64,000 nt of DNA from Apostichopus japonicus (GCF_037975245.1 NC_092580.1:15180001-15244000); one strand, 5' to 3'; positions 34,430-46,718 are shown, counted from the stretch's first letter. Made by a program: numbers and translations. The notes: generated from the letters alone by a model not told the origin.

Positions 34430-37400
34430 TATACAAATATATGCCGGTATTCCTTGTATCCTAGCGTATTGATTTCGTTTCTGTACAAAACCTTTTCCCT
34501 TAGAAAAGAAAGAATAAAAAACAGTTACTTACTGCTTTGTGTTCTCCCCTTTATCGGATGCTAATTTCTTGATTCTGCAAGGAAGACAAAAAAAAAGGAA
34601 GGTGCGATAATTCAATGGACCAAAAAAAAAAACAATAACGAAGAGCATGATACTGAAATCTGAAAATGAAATTGTGTTTGTCTTGTCAAATTCTTCAGAT
34701 TTTCTATATTACACAACGAGGTCGGTTAAAATATTTTAAATTGCCAGTTTTTAGATTGTTTACGACTAGTCATTAAAGATTGTCTGTAAAACAGTTTGAA
34801 TACAAAACCAATTTGTCCCACTGTATAGATGTCAAACTATAAGATCCAGGGACCAAAAACTATATAAAAATGTGAGATTAGTTAGGAAAGACGAGAATAA
34901 GAATGACATTACATAGACTACGATTCCAGACGTTTCTTGTCAATAAAATACTTGGCAAGTATTCGTGCATGAAGACATTGCAATTTTAGGCTCATAACAA
35001 CTTTCCAATAAGCTTTTTAGTGTACTTTAGCCGCGTTTCATATAATACAAAGCCTAGAAAAGTTTTTGCCTTTAAGTCTTGGAGTGAAATTTGGGGAAAT
35101 AATTTCGTTTTTGGGAAGATTTCATTTCCAATTGAAGTTCTAAATGAAGAAAATAAAAAATATTTGAAAAAAAAGTTAAATATGAACTCATTCAATCACC
35201 CCCCCCCCCCCGCCCCCAAAGATTGAAGATTTTATTTTACTCTTGGCAAAAATAACAGTCATAGTTTAAATCCCACGGGGATCGTATCTTAAAGCACCAA
35301 ATTAATTATTTTGAGGAATGAATGCGTCACTGACCATTTATTTTGAGCGGGGGGGGGGGGGGGTGGGGATTGACAATCGAGGTACACAACCTGCGATAAA
35401 ACTTCGCGAGCATACCATCCAAAAAAATTAATCGATGGAAGCGTAAAGTACTGTTTTGTTTTGTCTTTTTGGGCGTAAAAAAATGCTCTCTCTTTCTCAT
35501 TAAAGCGGTTGCTTGCGTTCGGTTACTAATTATCTATAGTTACACAAACAGTTTCTTCCACATAAAATTGCATTTGATATCAAACTTAGGTTCTTCGAGA
35601 TAATTTCAACCGCGGCGTTGAAAGCTAGGTTGGCCACGGGGCGCGGCCTCCCCCTCCCACTCCCCACCCTTTTGCATTCGTCATTTTTGCCTGCATTAGT
35701 GGCCTACATTATGAAAATTATATTACTCTTAATCCATTATAACCCCGGGCCGACTTCATATCATGACGGTCCCCTAATTTTTCCCGGGACCCGAGACCGC
35801 AGTCTTCACTAACAGCCCCCCCCCCCCCACCCTCACTTCCTCTCGTCAGGCTCGGCAGACTTTTAACATATAAACGCTCAGTAATGAGTTATTATTATAA
35901 CAACGCTAATACATTTTCCGTATAAATATTAATAATGTGTAGCAAACAGGTCATGAATTCAAATCAAAATATTTTAATCCAAATGCATGAAGGAAAAGCT
36001 TCCTCCACTGGGGTGGATATTTTCATTAAAGGTAATTTTGAGTTATAAATTTGCCCTAAGCATTCAATAATTATAATAATATAATATGGAACTTCACTAT
36101 GTTGACTTTCTTCAAGTTTAGTAAAAACAAAATAGTTGTGTAGAAAAGTTAAAACATTTCAAAATGATTTCACACTCAAATGTCTCGTCGACTAGATATT
36201 CATTTCGTTTCCGTCAGTTATCGTCAGTCGGACGAATATGGTTCAATCGAGGGATTTTGTTTACATTCATGAGGGTACATACCACCTTTTCAACCTCGCA
36301 ATGAAAAAATGAATAGAAATTATTTGCACAATCTTGCGTTTAGAACTAATGATGGACTTATAATTTACAGACTAAATGCACCAGAATGCAATATTTGACT
36401 TCTGGAGTTTTCTATATCCTTGGGGTAACACCCCCCCCCCCTAGACATCCTATTTAGGAGTTGGCTTCAACGACCACAGGGGCCACCCTCACTTCCATAT
36501 AAAATTCTTGATTCGTCTCTCGTCCTTCCATACATAAAGGTTCTGCCCCCTCTACTTGAGTCATTTTGGGGGAAATTTACAATTGTTCTCCCCATCCTCT
36601 CTACCCCCAACCTTTGAAATTCTATAACATGTCTTCGACATGAGTCTTTTACTTTATGAAATCTGCTCAACAATGAATAATGCCATACCAGTCAATTATA
36701 CGCATACAAGACACGACTGATACAGTAATACGTTCGATGGGTTTGTTTGTGTTATGTTCTTTATATAATTTCATCAGTTTCATCAATTGATGGATGGCAT
36801 TACAGTGAGAGCACATCTGAAACATAACGTCGGGAATTCTTAAGTAAAAAAAAAAAAAAACACTAAAAAAAATCCATCTCAATGGCGCGTAGCCATTTTA
36901 AAAATATATAAAGTGTAAGTTATAAAGTAGTGACATGTTTGGTCTCTAATCTACTAGCATAATCCTCAAGAGGAGTCCCATCTTCAATGTTTTCAGGGCA
37001 AGTGGTCTCTGGGGACCTTTGTTTCCTTTTGTAACAAACTTCTCAGTTCGTCCTTGAGATGTTATACATTCGCGAAATGTTTGACAACCTTTGTAGGTTT
37101 ACCTCCGTCTTTGATTAATATACGAATTGGAAACTCAACAATTCGGCTAGAATCGGTGCGAGACTATACACTTTTTGTTTTGTCTTTTCGTGAAGATTAT
37201 AACTTTTATGTATTGCTGCTTGCAGTGCTTGAAGTACACACTCATCGTCGGAAGTTAGTTATGTTCCATTATACGTCAGTCACATTGTGTTTATGGAAGA
37301 ACGGGAGTATCGCGGAATTGTGACCATAAGCTGTGTTTTGTTTGCTATTTGCATCAATAGTGCCCTACTCATTCGTTCTTGAATGAAATAAGTAGCCTAA

Positions 37401-37560
37401 TCTCAATCGCCCAGGATTCTATTTTTGAAAACTATTTTTCTCTCCGATAATCTCAAGGCGTCACGTTTATCTTTAATTGATATATAAGATATTTGTGGTG
37501 ACGATTTCTTTACAAATAATCTAAGAAAATTCGTGCTCAGTTTGTGAGACATAGGCAAAG
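34430..37560. other. No gene seen; several long G/C runs
   Basis: C13 near 35199-35211, G15 near 35349-35363, C13 near 35816-35828 and C11 near 36431-36441. The stretch 35640-35830 contains CCCCGGGCCGAC and TTTTTCCCGGGACCCGAG and may be a diverged member of the CCCGGG family. An 89-codon frame at 37054-37323 is not recognisable. Confidence 0.45.
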
Positions 37561-37562
37561 TG

Positions 37563-37640
37563 ATTTATTTATTTATTTTTTATTTGTCAGAGGGCTGTCA
37601 TGTCTTTTACATGTCTAAACATAATTTAATAAATAAAGAA
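37563..37640 (-). mobile_element. Possible LINE 3' tail with (AAAT)n end
   Basis: On the minus strand ACATGACAGCCCTCTGACAA is followed by AATAAATAAATAAAT, the form of a retroposon 3' end. No body sequence was recognised. Confidence 0.3.
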
Positions 37641-37799
37641 AACGTTGTGTCTAATAAATCAAGCCTTTGTGGCGCAATTACGTCATATTCAGACTTACTC
37701 AAGTCTCCATACTGTGCGTCATAGAACTCTTATGTTAAGTCTGTAATATCTTTCAAATGGATTCCTGCAATGATGGCGATCGGAAGTTCTTCGTCACAA

Positions 37800-37850
<51 letters not shown>

Positions 37851-37876
37851 ACTGAGTAAATATATATATATATATT
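37800..37876. repeat. (TA)n microsatellite in two blocks
   Basis: TA arrays at 37800-37847 and 37860-37876 are separated by CACTGAGTAAA. Confidence 0.95.
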
Positions 37877-38046
37877 TTTAATGTGTTTATATATTTATTT
37901 TGAGATATCTGAGAATATAATCTGCTGCTTTATTCGCCCAACATTTATGACACAATGAACGATGAAATCAATTGCAGATATTTGTAATAGTAAGGCACTA
38001 CATTAAATTTGTGTCACGCAGTAATGTCATGAATTGAAATTACACA

Positions 38047-38127
38047 ATAATAATGATGACGACGATATGATGATGACGATGACGATGACGATCGTGATGA
38101 CGATGACGACGATGGCGAGGACGATGC
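38047..38127 (+). repeat. (GAT/GAC)n trinucleotide microsatellite
   Basis: GATGACGATGACGATGACGA and variants. One frame reads as an acidic Asp run, but with interruptions and no surrounding open frame. It is therefore taken as a microsatellite, not an exon. Confidence 0.9.
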
Positions 38128-39041
38128 ATGTGCCCTACGAAGAAGCCTAATTCTCTCTTTTGGCATAAATGCACCTTCGCTTGAAAGCGATCAAATAATA
38201 CGAAATAAAAACGGATTCCTAGTGTAGAAGCCTTCTGCGGTCGAATACCTTACTCGGTGATGCTGATATACCTCAGTTGACAGTTACCTTAGAATTTCGA
38301 CAAAATTACTGCCGCTCCTTATCAATCCTAAGTCTGAGGTGATTCTTATTTGTTGACAGAAATAAAAACTGGAAATAGTTAGGTTTTCCTTTGTAGTAAA
38401 ACCAACCACTTCGTTATTTACAGACCGCGTTTATACCGAAAGAGCAGGTTGAGTCCACGAAACACGAACATTAATGAAAACCCAATAGTCCTATAGAAGA
38501 CAGTGATTGAACATTATCGCCTCATCCGAGGTCATCCGCGTAACTTCCGTAAAGTTCCTCTTCGTATACGAGAAATTGATCGATCGAGGGAAAATAGTGT
38601 CAAAGCCCCGGTAGCCCCCAGGATCACTACAGGGGTGTGTGGAGGATATAAGCGCCATGAGAATCAATAATTTTATTGGAAAGAGAGACAGCAGAAAGAG
38701 GGAAAACGTCCTATCCAGCGAGTAATATAGTTTGACTGTATATAGGCAAGTGACTCACTGCATGTAGCGTGCGGAGATAGTTAATAATATATTGGCAATG
38801 TTTCTAGACTGCCGGGGGAGGGGGAAAGGTACATTTTTGGAATCGTCGATATGTCGGTGTTGAAGTTTGGTAAAATGCTAAGGGATTCATTTAAGAAAGT
38901 GATTGAGATATGTGATGGGAATTGACAAAGGAATCTTCTAAAGAGCACCAACTTCCGAACCACATGTTAGGCCGATAAGATTGGAAATCCAGTAGGATTT
39001 CATTAACAAATATCGCTGGATCTTCAGATTGGTGGATTCGG

Positions 39042-39182
39042 TATTATAAAAAGAGGAAGTGGTTATCGACCCGGAAGTGGGTCACCGGGAGCGTAGTGCT
39101 TTAACATGTTACTATACTTTAGTTCGGTTCATGCAGATTATAGTGCATAGACCACCTATATGTTGACTGGTGGCTATATAAG
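39042..39182 (+). promoter_or_regulatory. Candidate TATA-type promoter
   Basis: TATTATAAAAAGAGG (39042-39056) and, closer to the proposed start, CTATATAAGAGAGG (TATA at 39175-39182) are TATA-like. Between them lie two ETS-type sites, GAGGAAGTGG (39053-39062) and CCCGGAAGTG (39070-39079). The second TATA would place transcription start near 39205-39210, just before the ATG at 39225. AT-rich DNA gives TATA matches easily, so this rests on the combination. Confidence 0.25.
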
Positions 39183-39224
39183 AGAGGAGCGAAAAATGAC
39201 AACCCAAAATAGATTATTTTGAAG

Positions 39225-39298
39225 ATGTCATTTCCCTTGCGTGACTTACTTTTGGTTGGTTTGTTTTTAATACGAGTGTTGACACAATGTGATGGCAG
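39225..39298 (+). CDS. Candidate first exon encoding a signal-peptide-like start
   Basis: From the ATG (A at -3) the frame reads MSFPLRDLLLVGLFLI, then RVLTQCDG. That gives a short basic n-region, a hydrophobic core of about nine residues and a polar end with a plausible cleavage zone. It is followed by CAG|GTCTTG, a weak splice donor. Without splicing the frame stops three codons later (TAA). A TATA box lies about 45 bp upstream. No second exon, homologue or poly-A site could be identified, so a chance match is quite possible. Confidence 0.2.
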
Positions 39299-39419
39299 GT
39301 CTTGTTAACAGTATATAGTGACGCCTATACCTGTATCCTAAAAAAGATTGATCTCTCCTCTGACCAAAGTCACACGCGTATATGTGATAAGAAGTACTAT
39401 TTGGTTTTTGTGTGCAAAA

Positions 39420-39437
39420 TTGAATATATATGTATGA

Positions 39438-39511
<74 letters not shown>
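39420..39511. repeat. (TA)n microsatellite
   Basis: A TA array with ATG and GTA interruptions. The Tyr/Ile frames through it are artefacts. Confidence 0.95.
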
Positions 39512-39513
<2 letters not shown>

Positions 39514-40250
39514 TAAGTCTATACGAGCATATGTTTCTACACATCTCTTACTATACTCCCAATTCAATGGGTTCTTTTTTGCAATAACACAAAAAAAGAG
39601 AAAAAAATGGGAAAATTGACTTCTAAAGCAAATAGTTCAAGGGAAATCTCCTTCAATATTATCAAATTATCCGTGAAAAAAACTACAATTTTGAGAAACG
39701 TTTTGCGGTCTCTTGAATCAAGTCCACATTCTCCCAATTTGTTCTTGCCTTCAAGCTCCGTCGGGCGTTATTTTTTCTTGAAGGTTAAAGACTCATGCGG
39801 TTCCAAATGTCAAGAACAACAATTTAATTGACTTCAAATGATTGAAAAAAATGTCGATAAGAATTGGTACTTTTCTTTTTCGCAAGATCGTCCAAGAATA
39901 TACTGTGCTTTTTTTTTTAACTTATACTTTTGAATTCATTGAGCTGCATATATATAAGCTTCCTATTGTGGAAATATCGACGATTTTTACGGGGAAATAA
40001 TCTAAGGATAATCACCATTATAGATAATAAGTTCCATTAAATGTGATTCGTGGATAGTTCCCGCTTTTTTATGTGTTTTTTTTCTTTTGCTTTCTTTCCT
40101 TCTTGTTTTAAGCAAAGTGTCAGTAGTAACATTTCGATGCCGTACAGAACTGAATAGTGCTGCAATGTTTTACAAAATGGTAGCATTGATTTTCCCATTT
40201 AGTTTTACATAAGATGTGATTCAGAAAGTCACATTGAATTCTTTTTTATT

Positions 40251-40275
40251 AAAAAAAAAAAAAAAAAAAAAAAAA
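40251..40275. repeat. A25 homopolymer
   Basis: Twenty-five consecutive A. It could be a retroposon tail, but no body with a recognisable 3' end precedes it. Confidence 0.85.
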
Positions 40276-40380
40276 GTTCTTGTACGATATGAAGATAGAC
40301 GTGCTTGAAAGGTTGGAATAATGTTCAAGTGTCGACGTCCACACATGATCAGTCACTGGCCAATTCCACTGTAGTACTCA

Positions 40381-40660
40381 TACTGTTGTACTCGTACCCA
40401 TACTGTTGTACTCGTACTCATACTATTGAAATCGTACTCATACTGTTGTACTCGTACCCATGCTGTTGTACTCGTACCCATACTGTTGTCCACGTACTCA
40501 TACTGTTGTACTCATACCCGTACTGTTGTACTCGTACGCATACTGTTGTGCTTGCACGCATACTGTTGTACTCGTACCCGTGCTGTTTGAATTCGCACCC
40601 ATACTGTTGTACTCGTACTGATACTGTTGTACTCGTACTCATACTGTTGTACTCGCACGA
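40381..40660 (+). repeat. 20-bp minisatellite, 14 units
   Basis: The unit is TACTGTTGTACTCGTACCCA with point variants. Units keep an exact 20-bp register except one of 21 bp (about 40581-40601). Because three units make 60 bp and few contain stops, one frame on each strand stays open (the minus frame lies almost wholly inside the array). These are artefacts of the repeat. Confidence 0.95.
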
Positions 40661-40769
40661 CACGTCTGCCACAAAATACTTGTCAATGATAGCTCTCCTT
40701 TGCCGTAAAAACTGCGTATATATAACATTACATACCACTTTTCTGTTTAACTTTTTTCTTCTTTAACTT

Positions 40770-41460
40770 TTAATCTGGCTATTGCATCGAATAAGGTCTT
40801 GTCATTCTTGAAGAGAACAGTACTGATTCTTGACTACACATCAAATGGGGAAAAAACCTCCTTTAGGTCAAATTCAATGAGAGACAATGACCTATAAGTT
40901 CATTTTCGAACGGGGGAGTATACACGCAGTGCTGGTATCGATTTTAAAAATCAGATCCATTTAAATCTGCATAGTTCTTCCAAAATCAAAGACAAACCGG
41001 TAGATTTTCACTTTGATTAAACTTGCTAGGGGAAGGTGAAATTTATTGGCTGGATTGAAATTTCGATGACGTCTGAAGTACAGCTGGAGAAATATTTTAA
41101 TATTTATCTATATCTAGATGTCTTCGTTTCGTTCTTGTTCGTTATTTTCTCTGAATTTTTATTTTATATTAAAGAAATGTATGTTGTAAACGCGACAAAA
41201 AAAAATATATAAATAAATACAACAGTTAAGCATCAAGGAATTTAAAATTTAAAAAATGTATATTTGATGCATGATAACGACTTGCATCTTATATCTTTTA
41301 TCTGACATGTTTATAGGATAACATTTGAATCTACAATAATTAACAATCCGAATCAGAAGTAACAGTAAAGCAAGAAAAAATTAAGTTTTATAATAATATG
41401 GTAAGACAGTCATTGCTCTCAGTAATGCTGTTTTCTAATCGCGTCTTCTATCAAATACAA
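40770..41460. other. No gene or repeat seen
   Basis: AT-rich unique sequence without notable frames. Confidence 0.5.
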
Positions 41461-41536
41461 TAAGGTTGTATATAATGTATATATATACTTAGTTAAATAT
41501 ATAGTTATATATATATATGTTTATATATATATATAT

Positions 41537-41568
<32 letters not shown>
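41461..41568. repeat. (TA)n microsatellite with GTTTA interruptions
   Basis: TATATATATATG and TTTATATATATA blocks over about 105 bp. Confidence 0.9.
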
Positions 41569-41570
<2 letters not shown>

Positions 41571-41913
41571 TTATTTACATAATAGCTGTTAAATCTTCCT
41601 CATCACTTGAGAAATGTCACATCTATTGACACTTTTAAGAAGCATTTGAAAATTTGAAATTTCTTTTTAGGCTTGAGTATGGGCATTAATCTTATTCGTT
41701 GTTTTATTCACATTACTGTGCCCATTTTTATGTATATTTATATTTTTATGTTCTTTATTGTGGTTTATAACCCTGTCCTATATCATTTTTTACTTGTATT
41801 GCTGTTGTTATCACTTTTAGGTTTTCTTAAGTTTGGTAATTTTATATTCCAGGTATTGGTTCTTTAATACAGTGCTCTTGAGCATGTTTTATTTCAAGAT
41901 AACAGCACTTTAA

Positions 41914-41939
41914 TATATATATATCTATATCTATATCTA

Positions 41940-41998
<59 letters not shown>
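41914..41998. repeat. (TATC)n / (TA)n microsatellite
   Basis: CTATATCTATATCTATCTAT followed by a long TA array. Confidence 0.95.
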
Positions 41999-42001
<3 letters not shown>

Positions 42002-42199
42002 CAAAACACAACAAACACAACCATCAATATTTTTTGCATATTTTGTGATAGAGACAACTGTCATGAACAACTTTACCAAAAAGCTAAGTAAAATCGTGTC
42101 CAATTTGGGAGATATCACAGATTTGAAGACTTGATCAAGTCTAAATATGACATCATCGAGCAACATGTCCTTCGATGCTTTCATGTTTTTCTTAATTTG

Positions 42200-42217
42200 T
42201 TTGTGTGTGTGTGTGTG
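42200..42217. repeat. (GT)9 microsatellite
   Basis: A short perfect GT array. Confidence 0.85.
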
Positions 42218-42229
42218 CAATGTTTGTTT

Positions 42230-43260
42230 TTCATAATGGAGATGGGTTTTGCAAATGTTTTATTGCTTAATCTCAAATACTAAAGTTATATAAAAGATTT
42301 TAGTTTCTATAGTGACACTATGACGTCACAGATATACAAAACGATAGCTCTCAGGAACGACTTATAATCGACGATATCTTTCAATCTAAGAGCAAGAGTT
42401 TTCATAGCTGTTTTTTTTGGGGGGGGGGGGGGTTGTGGGTGTTGGGGGCGGGGAGTTGTTCTTCTAGAAGATCTCTACCAAACAAGCTTAATGTGACGGT
42501 TAGGTGTGTTTCCCCTTTCAATTCAATGCACAAAATCACTGTACATCATGCGTTTTCATACTGTCTGAAAAACTACACAATTTTGAATGTAAGTGGTCCC
42601 AGTTATGAGCGGATAGCTGTGCTTGTAGTATGCTTTGACCAGGCAGTTGTTATGGTAACTCATTGCTTTGACAATCTGTAATCATATCAGTCCAATGCTG
42701 CGTAGTCTGCGATATATTAAAAAACATCATGAGATATCAAGGCTCAACGACTAAGCGTTGACTAATGGTTAGCTATATATATTGAGTTGACCATGTTTTT
42801 GTTGAAAGCTGAAAATCTTTGCTCATAGAAATACTCGTATCGACCTATAAAACATGGAACTGACATCTCGTGTCCAGTATCGATTGAGCCTATACGCCAG
42901 ACTAATTAAATCAATAATTTCTTTCAAGCAATCATTTTCAAATTCAAAATAGCGACAAAACTTCATCCTATAGACACAAACCAAATGTTTTGTTTAATTA
43001 CGTTGGTTTGTATATTGCATAGATCAGAGGAATTACTTATTTTCAAATTTTTCTATATGTTAGCTGGCTAAACTATATCTCATGACATCGTTATCGGGGA
43101 TTGATAGACCGGATCTTGAAATAAAATGTGTAATCATGTTGATTTCTGAGATGAATTAATTTTCACGGAATCTCTACTCTCTAATGACTTTCGATTTTTT
43201 ATTTTCTCATTATACTTTATGTATAACAGTAACATATAGCACATGTTAATCGTCCATGTG
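42230..43260. other. No gene seen; G14 run and TGACGTCA
   Basis: TGACGTCA at 42321-42328 and G14 at 42419-42432, followed by GGTTGTGGGTGTTGGGGGCG. Frames are 82 codons or shorter and unrecognised. Confidence 0.5.
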
Positions 43261-43267
43261 ATGTTTG

Positions 43268-43652
43268 CCAGTGTATGAATGTAAGAATGAATGAATGCAT
43301 GCATGAATGAATGAATGAAAGAATGAATGAATGCACGCATGCATGCATGCATGTATGTATGAATGAATGAATGAATGTATGAAGGTATGTATGAACGAAC
43401 GAACGAACGAACGAACGAACGAACGAACGAACGAACGAACGAACGAACGAACGAACGAACGAACGAACGAACGAACGAACGAACGAACGAACGAACGAAC
43501 GAACGAACGAACGAACGAACGAACGAACGAACGAACGAACGAACGAACGAACGAACGAACGAACGAACGAACGAACGAACGAACGAACGAACGAACGAAC
43601 GAACGAACGAACGAACGAACGAACGAACGAACGAACGAACGAACGAACGAAT
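43268..43652 (+). repeat. GAAT/GCAT variant array leading into a perfect (GAAC)64
   Basis: From 43268 to 43392 there are mixed tetranucleotides GAAT, GCAT, GTAT and GAAA. From 43393 to 43648 GAAC repeats exactly 64 times (256 bp) with no substitution, then returns to GAATG. The absence of any stop in any frame gives long Asn-Glu-Arg-Thr frames on plus and Ser-Phe-Val-Arg frames on minus. They are not proteins. Perfection over 256 bp implies very recent growth, unless it is an assembly artefact. Confidence 0.97.
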
Positions 43653-43744
43653 GTGTGAAACATTAATATTCAGTGACTTAAAACATGCCAAAAGATATTT
43701 CACAAACAACCCAAGAAGCTTCAATGCAAGTCAGATTTGAATGA

Positions 43745-44424
43745 GCTCATTTACTCAATTCTCTTGGACCCAAATTTACATTATATATTAAAAATCTTCC
43801 GTCACTCATTCAAGATCGCATCAGATATGCTTATCATGGCGACCATAAGTTAGAACGTTTTGTAAGAATGTGCTTGGTAAGCTTATCCTCATAACTCTAG
43901 GTGTGATTCCAATCGCTGTGCATATAGCTATGTTTCTCATAGAAGATTTAAGAAAACCGTTCGTAACCTATGAATATACGTTGAAGTCTTTCAAACTCAA
44001 ACTACAAGCACGTACGTGACTCACAACGGGAGCACAGGCGGGTGACTTGCATTTGACACAGTTGGTTATCGATACATCTAATCTGTACGTTATACAATAT
44101 GTAGGCGACATAATTTCACTTCTGTCACTTTGGGTTAAACACGCCAAAGATTTTAACGCATCATCTACTAGTACATGTCAAAGCAGAGAGGTTGTTCCTA
44201 TAGTCAAAGAGACGCAAAAACATTGTATTATAGACAACAATGATACCATAGACTCCAATATAGAAGTAGATAGAAGGATTTAGCTGTATGGGAGACATAG
44301 AATGACTAATGTTCAACAAATCATTAATAGGTCTGTCTTTAACACCCTCACGAAACACTCTCACTTGGGTGCCATGTTATTATATAGTGTTACGACAGTG
44401 TTCTAGCTCAGTGGCTGTATGTAT

Positions 44425-44425
<1 letters not shown>
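43745..44425. other. No gene seen
   Basis: A 78-codon frame (44047-44283) has no recognisable domain. The sequence appears unique. Confidence 0.5.
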
Positions 44426-44426
<1 letters not shown>

Positions 44427-44456
<30 letters not shown>

Positions 44457-44458
44457 GA

Positions 44459-44491
<33 letters not shown>

Positions 44492-44508
44492 TACATATAC
44501 ATATATAG

Positions 44509-44539
<31 letters not shown>

Positions 44540-44651
44540 TATTTTTAATTCTAGTGAAGTTTCTTGTTACATGTATACTTTATGTTTAAAGGTTAACTGG
44601 GTTATATATATATATGGTAGATATATATGGTAGATATATATGGTAGATATA

Positions 44652-44717
<66 letters not shown>

Positions 44718-44883
44718 TATGTATATATATATATATGAATATATATATATGAACATATATATATATATTCATATATATATATATATGGTAGATATATATG
44801 GTAGATATATATAGATATATATATAGATATATATATATAAATATATCTATATATATCTACCATATATATCTACCATATATATC
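44427..44883. repeat. Left half of an AT-rich palindrome: (TA)n with GGTAGATATATAT repeats
   Basis: It is made of TA arrays, TATATGGTAGATATATAT units and one 61-bp unique block at 44543-44603. The right half beyond the inserted transposon is its reverse complement (TATATCTACCATATATAT and inverted 61-bp blocks). Confidence 0.85.
44543..44603 (+). repeat. 61-bp block, forward copy
   Basis: The block starts TTTTAATTCTAGTGAAG and ends AAAGGTTAACTGGGTT. It is identical to the reverse complement of 46254-46314 and 46453-46513, and differs from 46719-46781 only by a 2-bp insertion. Confidence 0.95.
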
Positions 44884-46229
44884 CAGGGACGTATCCAGGA
44901 TTTTCCAATAGGGGGGGCGCCAGGCATGAATGATCGCCGTCCTGGGGGATGGGTCTAAGGGGAGGGGTGTACAATTTTTGCTTTCAAAGAAGGGCTGAAA
45001 TGCAAAAATGGTGTCATATGCATGGGCGGCGATCCGTACTTCCGAGTGGGGGGGGGGGGGGATATGACCTTGTTGACTATCTAAGCGTAGCGCCACCATG
45101 AGTTGGCGCGAAGCGTACAAGAAAATTTTGGGATTAACAAACCCTCTAGATGGCCGGAAACGGCACTTCCCGAGGTTTCCAAGCGGCATATACCCAACTT
45201 TAAAATAGGGATGTCATGTCCGAAATATCTCATAATCAGGATCCAAAATACTTTTTTTTTTTTAATTTCGGGTGTTATTTTGGGAAAATTGCCCCTGTCA
45301 ATCTTGTTTCAGGCGCAACGTTAGAATGTTCGAGAGCTCTGTTATATTATTCGATGAAGAAAATGGCCTCATGCAGGCTATTATAGGCCTATACACATGC
45401 AATACACAATTGCACATAGTTACATTCCTAGGTACCGATTGCTAGGGCATCCAGGTGAAACGTGTATTAAGCATTACCCTAGTTACATGAGATTCTCAGC
45501 TGTTCGAGGGAACATGTACGTGTGTAGGCCTACTATAGGGCCTATATGAATACTATGAGGGTGCATATATGTACTATATCAATACCGTGGGCGCAATAAT
45601 ACATTTTGTTGTTATAGGGCCAATGAAGCCTACAGTCAACTATTTTTGCTTTATAAAGACGCTTTATTTGAAAAGATCGCACTGCGTTTATGGTAGGCGA
45701 GAAATGAAGCTAAAAAAGAGCCGTACATTAAGCAAGATGCATAAATGTAGGCATGAAAATATTCTTATCCCTGGCATTTGGTGGGGGGGGGGGGGGATAT
45801 GGTGCATTACATCCCCCTCCACCCATTTTCATGGGGGGATATATCCCCCCTCCACCCAGGATCGCCGCCCATGGCCATATGTGATCCATTTTTCGACCTT
45901 AATAATAAGCAACATTTCCAGTAAATATGGACACAAAATGCACAATTTAGTATGGCTGGCATGTCATTTAGTGTTTATAGTGATAATACAAACACAATTA
46001 CCATCTATGTTTCTAAATCTATTATGCCGCCGAACTTCGCCAGAACCTTTTTTTGGCAAACAAAAAATAAAGCATACGGGAGGGGGGGGGGGGGTTGAGC
46101 GATCACCGACATCTCACATAAAGGTCGTCAATTTTTTTTTTTTTTTTTTTTTTTGCTAAACTTTTTTTTTTTTTGGTGACGGCCAATAGGGGGGGGCGCG
46201 CCTGTTGCGCCCCCCTGGATACGCCCCTG
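44884..46229 (+). mobile_element. Outer hAT-like element (1346 bp) inserted in the palindrome
   Basis: The left end is CAGGGACGTATCCAGGATTT. The right end on the minus strand is CAGGGGCGTATCCAGGGGGG. The first 16 bases agree at 15 positions, and both ends continue into G-rich GGGGGGGCGC and a shared CCAATAGGGGGGG segment. The CAGGGGCG(T/G)ATCCAGG start is a classical hAT-like terminus. Flanks are TATATATC (44876-44883) and TATATCTA (from 46230). They fit a duplication only if a 2-bp TA slippage in the microsatellite is allowed. No transposase remains. The 196-codon frame inside runs through poly-G and poly-T and is spurious. Confidence 0.75.
45021..45873 (+). mobile_element. Inner hAT-like element (853 bp) nested in the outer one
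   Basis: Both ends begin CATGGGCGGCGATCC (15 of 15 identical, inverted), followed by G runs and GGATAT. Flanks GTCATATG (45013-45020) and GCCATATG (45874-45881) match at 7 of 8 positions, the 8-bp duplication expected for hAT elements. The interior is non-coding and contains two TAGGCCTA palindromes (45384-45391, 45525-45532) and G14 runs. Confidence 0.8.
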
Positions 46230-46253
46230 TATATCTACCACATATATATATAT

Positions 46254-46314
46254 AACCCAGTTAACCTTTAAACATAAAGTATACATGTAACAAGAAACTT
46301 CACTAGAATTAAAA
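46254..46314 (-). repeat. 61-bp block, inverted copy 1
   Basis: It is the exact reverse complement of 44543-44603. Confidence 0.95.
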
Positions 46315-46452
46315 ATATATATTTATATATATATATTCATATATATATATATATATATCTATATATATATAAATATATATATGAATATATATATATGAAT
46401 ATATATATATATATCTATATATATCTACCATATATATCTACCATATATATAT

Positions 46453-46513
46453 AACCCAGTTAACCTTTAAACATAAAGTATACATGTAACAAGAAACTTC
46501 ACTAGAATTAAAA
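46453..46513 (-). repeat. 61-bp block, inverted copy 2
   Basis: It is the exact reverse complement of 44543-44603, separated from the previous copy by about 140 bp of TA-rich linker with TATCTACCA motifs. Confidence 0.95.
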
Positions 46514-46718
46514 ATATATATTTATATATATGTTCATATATATATGTTCATATATATCTATATATATATCTATATATATATATATATGTATATATATATA
46601 AATATATATATGAATATATATATATATATAAATATATGTATATATATATCTATATATATCTACCATATATATCTACCATATATATCTACCATATATATAT
46701 AAATATATATATATATAT

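Noticed and set aside
38047-38127. Acidic Asp-repeat exon
   Set aside because: It is an imperfect GAY trinucleotide microsatellite without an extended open frame or splice sites.
40305-40766. 153-codon plus and 106-codon minus frames
   Set aside because: Both depend on the 20-bp minisatellite. Their periodicity of 20 residues equals three repeat units.
43134-43740. Frames of 99-196 codons on both strands (Asn-Glu-Arg-Thr and Ser-Phe-Val-Arg repeats)
   Set aside because: They are produced by the stop-free GAAC tetranucleotide in every frame, so no selection for coding is needed.
45569-46159. 196-codon plus-strand frame
   Set aside because: It crosses the right end of the inner hAT-like element, two G runs and a poly-T tract. 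Gly and Phe runs reflect these tracts, and no transposase motif is visible.
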